A stretch of DNA of 17,776 nt, from contig CAJUAH010000032.1 of the NCBI GenBank assembly GCA_910584375.1, positions 28,695 through 46,470 on the forward strand, written 5' to 3'. The notes beneath the pieces are model-generated. The model was not told the origin of the DNA. It searched no databases and saw only the letters and a program-made list of their open reading frames with translations. Below are positions 14,202 through 17,776 of the stretch, piece after piece. This DNA comes from an uncultured Acetatifactor sp. (lineage in GTDB: Bacteria; Bacillota; Clostridia; Lachnospirales; Lachnospiraceae). Position 1 is the stretch's first letter. Every line of letters starts with the position of its first letter. The position numbers and the translations under genes are program-made.

Positions 14202-14813
14202 TCATCGATATGCAGGCTTACAAAAAAGGATGATTGCTGCCCATACGCCACAAAGGAATATTAGCAGCAATGGATGAATCCCGTTTGTAACGGGCCTGAA
14301 AACAGAGGCGCCTGCCCCTGTCTGTGCCACAAAATAGTAGAAGGAGAACGCCCCCAAATACCCGGCAACCGTATTTTTAACAGCAGTAGCACAAAGCAGC
14401 CCCGCAAACCCCAATGCCATACACGCCGCCAATGTCCTGACTGCATATGTCCCAACCGCAAATACACTTCCGCATGCGCACATATAAACTTCAAATACTA
14501 TGACCAGCCCAAAAGTGACTGCCGTTTCCATTCCAATCCGCAGCGCCGCTACAGCCCGGAAAGGAAACGGCCGCAAGGCAATCATGCTGTATGCGTCACG
14601 GGACTGTTCCCGGTAAAACAGGGAAGTGAACATAGGAATCCCAACCAATGCCACCATCCGCTCCAGACAGTCAGCAGATTTTATATCATCCAGATTTGCA
14701 GTCCCATAAATCAGCGGAATAACCAGCAACAGTAAGATGGACGGAATGAGCGTATTCTTATAGTTCATGCAGATATTTGCCCCTAAAACTGTAAAAAAGT
14801 TTTCAGCTCTCAA
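14202..14813 (-). CDS. ABC-2 type transporter permease, small subunit
   Basis: This hydrophobic protein of about 203 residues has six likely membrane helices, among them IPSILLLLVIPLIYG, the AVTFGLVIVFEVYM region and LLLIFLCGVWAAIILF. It also has the FYREQSRDAYSMIALRPFP loop, which is like that of ABC-2 permeases. The most likely start is a TTG at 14813 that overlaps the end of the large permease by 11 bases and follows AAAGGGGGC. An ATG at 14768 is an alternative, with a weaker, distant ribosome-binding site. It is encoded right after the large permease and should form the membrane part of the same exporter. Confidence 0.75.
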   Translation of the reverse strand: MRAENFFTVLGANICMNYKNTLIPSILLLLVIPLIYGTANLDDIKSADCLERMVALVGIPMFTSLFYREQSRDAYSMIALRPFPFRAVAALRIGMETAVTFGLVIVFEVYMCACGSVFAVGTYAVRTLAACMALGFAGLLCATAVKNTVAGYLGAFSFYYFVAQTGAGASVFRPVTNGIHPLLLIFLCGVWAAIILFCKPAYR

Positions 14814-16173
14814 AGATACCGCCCCCTTTCCGCCTTGCCTCAAATACAACAACCGAAAACGCCACCAGCAGTAAAGCCATGCCGGAAATCACAGCCCTGT
14901 TCAGCGCCAGCATCCGTATGTTCTCCATCATCCTCCCATAGCCTTTCAGCGTATTATGGCGGATGACCAAGTCAAACAAATCATAATTCCCACCTGCAAT
15001 CTTGCCAATGGACGGCCTGCCCGCCAGCCAGAGCAGCCCTGTAATCAGGATACCGAAATAATTGTCTGCCAGAATCGTCAGGAACATCCCCAGAGCCATA
15101 ACAAACAGGACTGTGGGCAGAATCCATGCCAGAATATATTTTATAAAAGCAAATATATCCAGCTGTACTCCCGTCTCCATGCAGAACCGCACCAGCGCCG
15201 CCAGCGACTTGACCGGGAAGACAAGTACGGGCAGCATCACCATACAGACAGATGCCGCCAAGCGGGCGCAGACCAGTTTCCCACCGGATACTGTGCGCGG
15301 ATACACCAGTGCCTTCATCCCGCGCTTTTTATCTCGCATCATCAGCTCAATCACCACAAGGGCGGGCAGCCCTAAGACCACCAGGGAAATGCTGTCACAG
15401 TAATACCTTGCAAATGCCCCGGTCACATGGTCGCCTTCATAGAATTCCCTGTGCTGCCGTGCCGTGACCGGACTTTCCTCCATATCATTCCCACAGTAAT
15501 ACAGCGCAAGCATTTCCCGGCCGAAATAGGAATTTTTCCCGATCATGCCATCCACCACACCCATGATTTCCCCGAAACGGTCATATGTAACTTTTTCAAA
15601 ACCATTTTCCGGATCTTCGGACGCCCCTGTTATATCGGCTTTGTCTTCTATATATTTCCAATCGCCAGGCTCTATGACATACTGTCCGCTTTCGTTCATA
15701 CTCATACCTCCCTGCCCCGGCTCAAGAACGAACGCGCCGCCGCCGGAAATCTGGAAATCTTCTGTGCCGTCCTTTCCCGCCGCCCCGTTTATGGTTTCCT
15801 CACTCATACCTGTCAGTTCTACCAGGAAGGAAAGGATCATCCTCTGCTCTTCCCCGGACATTGTCTTTGTTTTAACATACCCGAAAGGATAATATTCATA
15901 GGCATTGTTCCGGTAACTGTCCAAAAGCCGCTCGGTTGCCCCGGCCATCATATTTTCCTGCATCTCCCTGTCAGACAATCTTTCAAAATCCCCAGCATAC
16001 ACGCCATCCGGCGCTGTAAAAAAAACGGATAACGGATCATCCTTTCGGCGAAGTTCACTGTCCACTGCCGCGTCAAACTGACGGATGCTGACAAAAAGCA
16101 ATGCCAGTACAAAAAGCCAGTATGCGACTCCCCTTGCTGCTTTTCTGCATTCCATCATAAACAGGCCCGTCAT
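14803..16173 (-). CDS. ABC-2 type transporter permease with a large extracellular domain
   Basis: The 456-residue protein has one membrane helix near the start (about 15-30), then a hydrophilic domain of about 230 residues (31-260), then five to six helices (about 262-279, 300-328, 340-370, 372-385, 426-445). This layout, with a long outer loop between helix 1 and helix 2, is common in exporters of peptides or antibiotics. The outer domain contains two similar short units, FVLEPGQ and YVIEPGD. The ATG overlaps the TGA of the ATPase gene (ATGA) and is preceded by GGAGGTG, a strong ribosome-binding site. Confidence 0.85.
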   Translation of the reverse strand: MTGLFMMECRKAARGVAYWLFVLALLFVSIRQFDAAVDSELRRKDDPLSVFFTAPDGVYAGDFERLSDREMQENMMAGATERLLDSYRNNAYEYYPFGYVKTKTMSGEEQRMILSFLVELTGMSEETINGAAGKDGTEDFQISGGGAFVLEPGQGGMSMNESGQYVIEPGDWKYIEDKADITGASEDPENGFEKVTYDRFGEIMGVVDGMIGKNSYFGREMLALYYCGNDMEESPVTARQHREFYEGDHVTGAFARYYCDSISLVVLGLPALVVIELMMRDKKRGMKALVYPRTVSGGKLVCARLAASVCMVMLPVLVFPVKSLAALVRFCMETGVQLDIFAFIKYILAWILPTVLFVMALGMFLTILADNYFGILITGLLWLAGRPSIGKIAGGNYDLFDLVIRHNTLKGYGRMMENIRMLALNRAVISGMALLLVAFSVVVFEARRKGGGIFES

Positions 16174-17048
16174 TTCCCCACCTCCTTTTCCAGTTGGCGC
16201 AGCAGCTCCATATAACCGTCCCATGCCGTAGGCGCACAGGAAACAGGGCAGCCTGCCGGGATGCGGTCAGCCAGTACACGGATTTTTACGTCCGATGCGT
16301 GGCTCTGGCTGGACAACACATAGTAATCTCTTTTAACCGCCTCCTGCTCTTTTGGAGAAATGGTCAGTTCAAACACTCTCCCCTCCGCCTTTTTTGCCAA
16401 CGCCCCCACCGTACCGGCAAACAGCAGATGTCCGGCATCCAGTACCGCCACGTTCTCACACACCGATTCGATATCGCTCATGATATGGGAGGACACGATC
16501 ACGATACGGTTATTTGAAAATTCATCAAGCAGCGTATAAAAGCGGAGCCTTTCCTCCGGGTCAAGCCCTGCTGTGGGCTCGTCAACAATCAGTATTTGCG
16601 GGTCATTCAGCAGAGCCTGTGCAATACCAAGCCGCCGTTTCATCCCTCCGGACAGTTTCCCTGCCCTTTTTGTCCTGTCATCCCATAAATTGACCTGTTG
16701 CAAAAGCCGGGGGATGCGTTCCCTTAAAACCGCCCCCGGAATGTCAGAAAGCGCCGCCAGATAACGCATGATCTCCAGTACCGACATATCCGGGTACAAG
16801 GAAAATTCCTGCGGCAGATATCCAATGAAGGACCGGATTTTCTTTGTATCCTCCAGAGGGATTCCGTCAAATGTGACCTTCCCACCGGACGGTCTGCTCA
16901 ATGTGGCAAGAATCCGCATCAGTGTCGTCTTCCCTGCACCGTTCCTTCCCACCAACCCGAACATGCCATTTCCTACAGAAAAAGTGACGCCGTCCAAAGC
17001 GGACTTTTTTCCGTATGCTTTCTTCAAAGACATAATCTGTATCTCCAT
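16170..17048 (-). CDS. ABC transporter ATP-binding protein
   Basis: The 292-residue ATPase has Walker A GRNGAGKTT (34-42), Q-loop Q80 in GYLPQ, signature LSGGM (132-136), Walker B ILIVDEP (152-158) and the switch histidine H188. This is a complete set for an active ATPase. The C-terminal 80 residues after the ATPase core are typical of ABC-2 drug or antibiotic exporters (BcrA/CcmA-like). The ATG at 17048 has GGAG nine bases upstream; an 18-codon upstream extension is rejected. It lies downstream of a histidine kinase gene, which suggests that the exporter is controlled by that two-component system. The substrate cannot be told. Confidence 0.93.
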   Translation of the reverse strand: MEIQIMSLKKAYGKKSALDGVTFSVGNGMFGLVGRNGAGKTTLMRILATLSRPSGGKVTFDGIPLEDTKKIRSFIGYLPQEFSLYPDMSVLEIMRYLAALSDIPGAVLRERIPRLLQQVNLWDDRTKRAGKLSGGMKRRLGIAQALLNDPQILIVDEPTAGLDPEERLRFYTLLDEFSNNRIVIVSSHIMSDIESVCENVAVLDAGHLLFAGTVGALAKKAEGRVFELTISPKEQEAVKRDYYVLSSQSHASDVKIRVLADRIPAGCPVSCAPTAWDGYMELLRQLEKEVGK

Positions 17049-17052
17049 GAAA

Positions 17053-17097
17053 AAACTCTCCTTTCCAGCGATTGTACGCCTTGAATAAAGAGAGTTT
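17053..17097 (-). promoter_or_regulatory. Hairpin covering the ABC ATPase ribosome-binding site; possible terminator or promoter region
   Basis: On the minus strand AAACTCTCTTT (17097-17087) can pair with AAAGGAGAGTTT (17064-17053), 11 pairs with one bulged base. The right arm contains the GGAG of the ATPase gene and is followed by TTTTTTC just before the ATG. It therefore looks like a terminator for the histidine kinase transcript and also like a device masking the ribosome-binding site. A TACAAT (17076-17071) in the loop could be a -10; its best -35 (TTGGTA) is 20 bp upstream, so a basal promoter would be weak. Confidence 0.5.
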
Positions 17098-17120
17098 ACC
17101 AATTAAAAGTCTACATTCCG

Positions 17121-17210
17121 TCACAGTGAGGAAATTTCTTCTGTTTTTATTTGCACCGTCACCCGTGCGCCGCCTTTCGGGGAATTGTCAAGCAGAATGA
17201 TACCGCCGTG
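17121..17210 (-). pseudogene. In-frame C-terminal remnant of the histidine kinase beyond a TAA stop
   Basis: Directly after the TAA at 17213-17211 the same frame continues for 29 codons to a TGA at 17123-17121. It reads HGGIILLDNSPKGGARVTVQ and then about nine more residues. HGG...NSP.GGA.VTV is the usual last strand-helix segment of the kinase ATPase domain. This is therefore the natural end of the protein, cut off by a single nonsense codon. Confidence 0.75.
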
Positions 17211-17776
17211 TTACTGTGCAAGTATCCGGCATATGGTCAGCCCGATGCCGAAATGCTTCTTTTCCATGGAGTGCCCTTCCTCCATTTTCCCTTTATAGAA
17301 ATAATCCGTTGCTTCCACACGCTCCTTTTCCGAAAATCCCCTGCCGTCATCTGTTATAATGATAATAAGGAGCGGGGAGTCAAAGGAAACCTCCACGTCT
17401 ATCCTTTCCCGGCAGAACCGCAGGGAGTTGTCCACGATGTTTTCCATAATCCGGAATACTGCGGCAGCGGACATTACCACGGCCTGCTCCGGCAGCCTGG
17501 CCCGTAAACAGATTTCCTTCCCGTTCTGCCTGGCCATGACGGAAAGCTGCGAGCGCATTTCTTCCAAAAAACTGCCCAGCAGGACTTCCCCATATTCCAG
17601 GCGCATGTCTTCCAAAGCCTGAACCTCTCGCACGGAATCCGCATATTCCTCCAGCCTGACAGCAGCCTGATTGATATACCCTGCAATCTCCCTTGTGCCG
17701 TCCCCTGCCATGTTTTCCTTCCCGGCATTCCTGTCCAGGTACTCGCTGTAGCCTTTGATGACCGTAATCGGCGTCC
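17211..17776 (-). CDS. Sensor histidine kinase, C-terminal part, ended by a premature stop
   Basis: The gene runs off the right edge of the window. The first visible residues, TPITVIKGYSEYL, are the part of the HisKA dimerisation helix just after the phospho-accepting histidine, which lies outside. The ATP-binding domain shows the N box NIVDNSLRFC, the G1 box DDGRGF and the G2 box GIGLTI. The protein then stops at RILAQ, where kinases normally continue with HGG and one more strand. A TAA at 17213-17211 is responsible. Truncation removes about 29 residues, so activity is uncertain. The following ABC transporter genes suggest that it senses a peptide antibiotic or similar; this is inference. 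Confidence 0.85.
   Translation of the reverse strand, partial: TPITVIKGYSEYLDRNAGKENMAGDGTREIAGYINQAAVRLEEYADSVREVQALEDMRLEYGEVLLGSFLEEMRSQLSVMARQNGKEICLRARLPEQAVVMSAAAVFRIMENIVDNSLRFCRERIDVEVSFDSPLLIIIITDDGRGFSEKERVEATDYFYKGKMEEGHSMEKKHFGIGLTICRILAQ

Overview
The window reads as a chromosomal segment of a Gram-positive anaerobe of the class Clostridia, most likely Lachnospiraceae. The grounds are the strong AGGAGG-type ribosome-binding sites, ClpC next to RadA, the Firmicutes form of PurN, the small membrane proteins next to pyrE, and a tRNA-Trp gene without encoded CCA. This placement is inference from gene content and style; no database search was run. Every protein gene is on the minus strand; only the tRNA is on the plus strand.

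Layout from the left. (1) 1-314: a 155-bp structured element bounded by a 31-bp imperfect inverted repeat, then the promoter of a single tRNA-Trp gene (315-385). (2) 391-436: a bidirectional terminator shared by the tRNA and the converging gntR-clpC-radA operon (4661 down to 441). In that operon a short YtrA-type GntR regulator sits where ctsR-mcsA-mcsB is found in many Firmicutes, and the three genes overlap end to start. (3) 4832-4857: a perfect palindromic terminator closing the next minus-strand unit. (4) 10361 down to 4882: purE-purM-purN-purD, followed closely by a double zinc-ribbon/helix-turn-helix protein and a membrane protein with two bacterial SH3 domains and a Q/R/P-rich cytoplasmic tail. 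The four pur genes supply steps of IMP synthesis (GAR synthetase, GAR transformylase, AIR synthetase, N5-CAIR mutase); purF, purL, purC and purH are not here. (5) 13845 down to 10472: pyrE, two small membrane proteins, and an M29-type aminopeptidase with a long N-terminal extension that appears to have its own promoter. (6) 13893-14201: a 300-bp spacer with a terminator and no convincing gene. (7) 17776 down to 14202: the C-terminal part of a sensor histidine kinase, then an ABC-2 type exporter (ATPase, large permease, small permease). This resembles a two-component system driving a peptide-antibiotic or lantibiotic-type efflux pump, and may have been acquired separately.

The observations most worth a second look are the structured element at 34-188, whose non-Watson-Crick positions favour plus-strand RNA; a TAA stop in the histidine kinase followed in frame by its normal C-terminal motif; a hairpin that would mask the ribosome-binding site of the ABC ATPase; the GntR regulator linked to clpC; and the SH3 protein with a repetitive cytoplasmic tail ending in an acidic/aromatic peptide. 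No CRISPR array, insertion sequence, phage gene or riboswitch was recognised.
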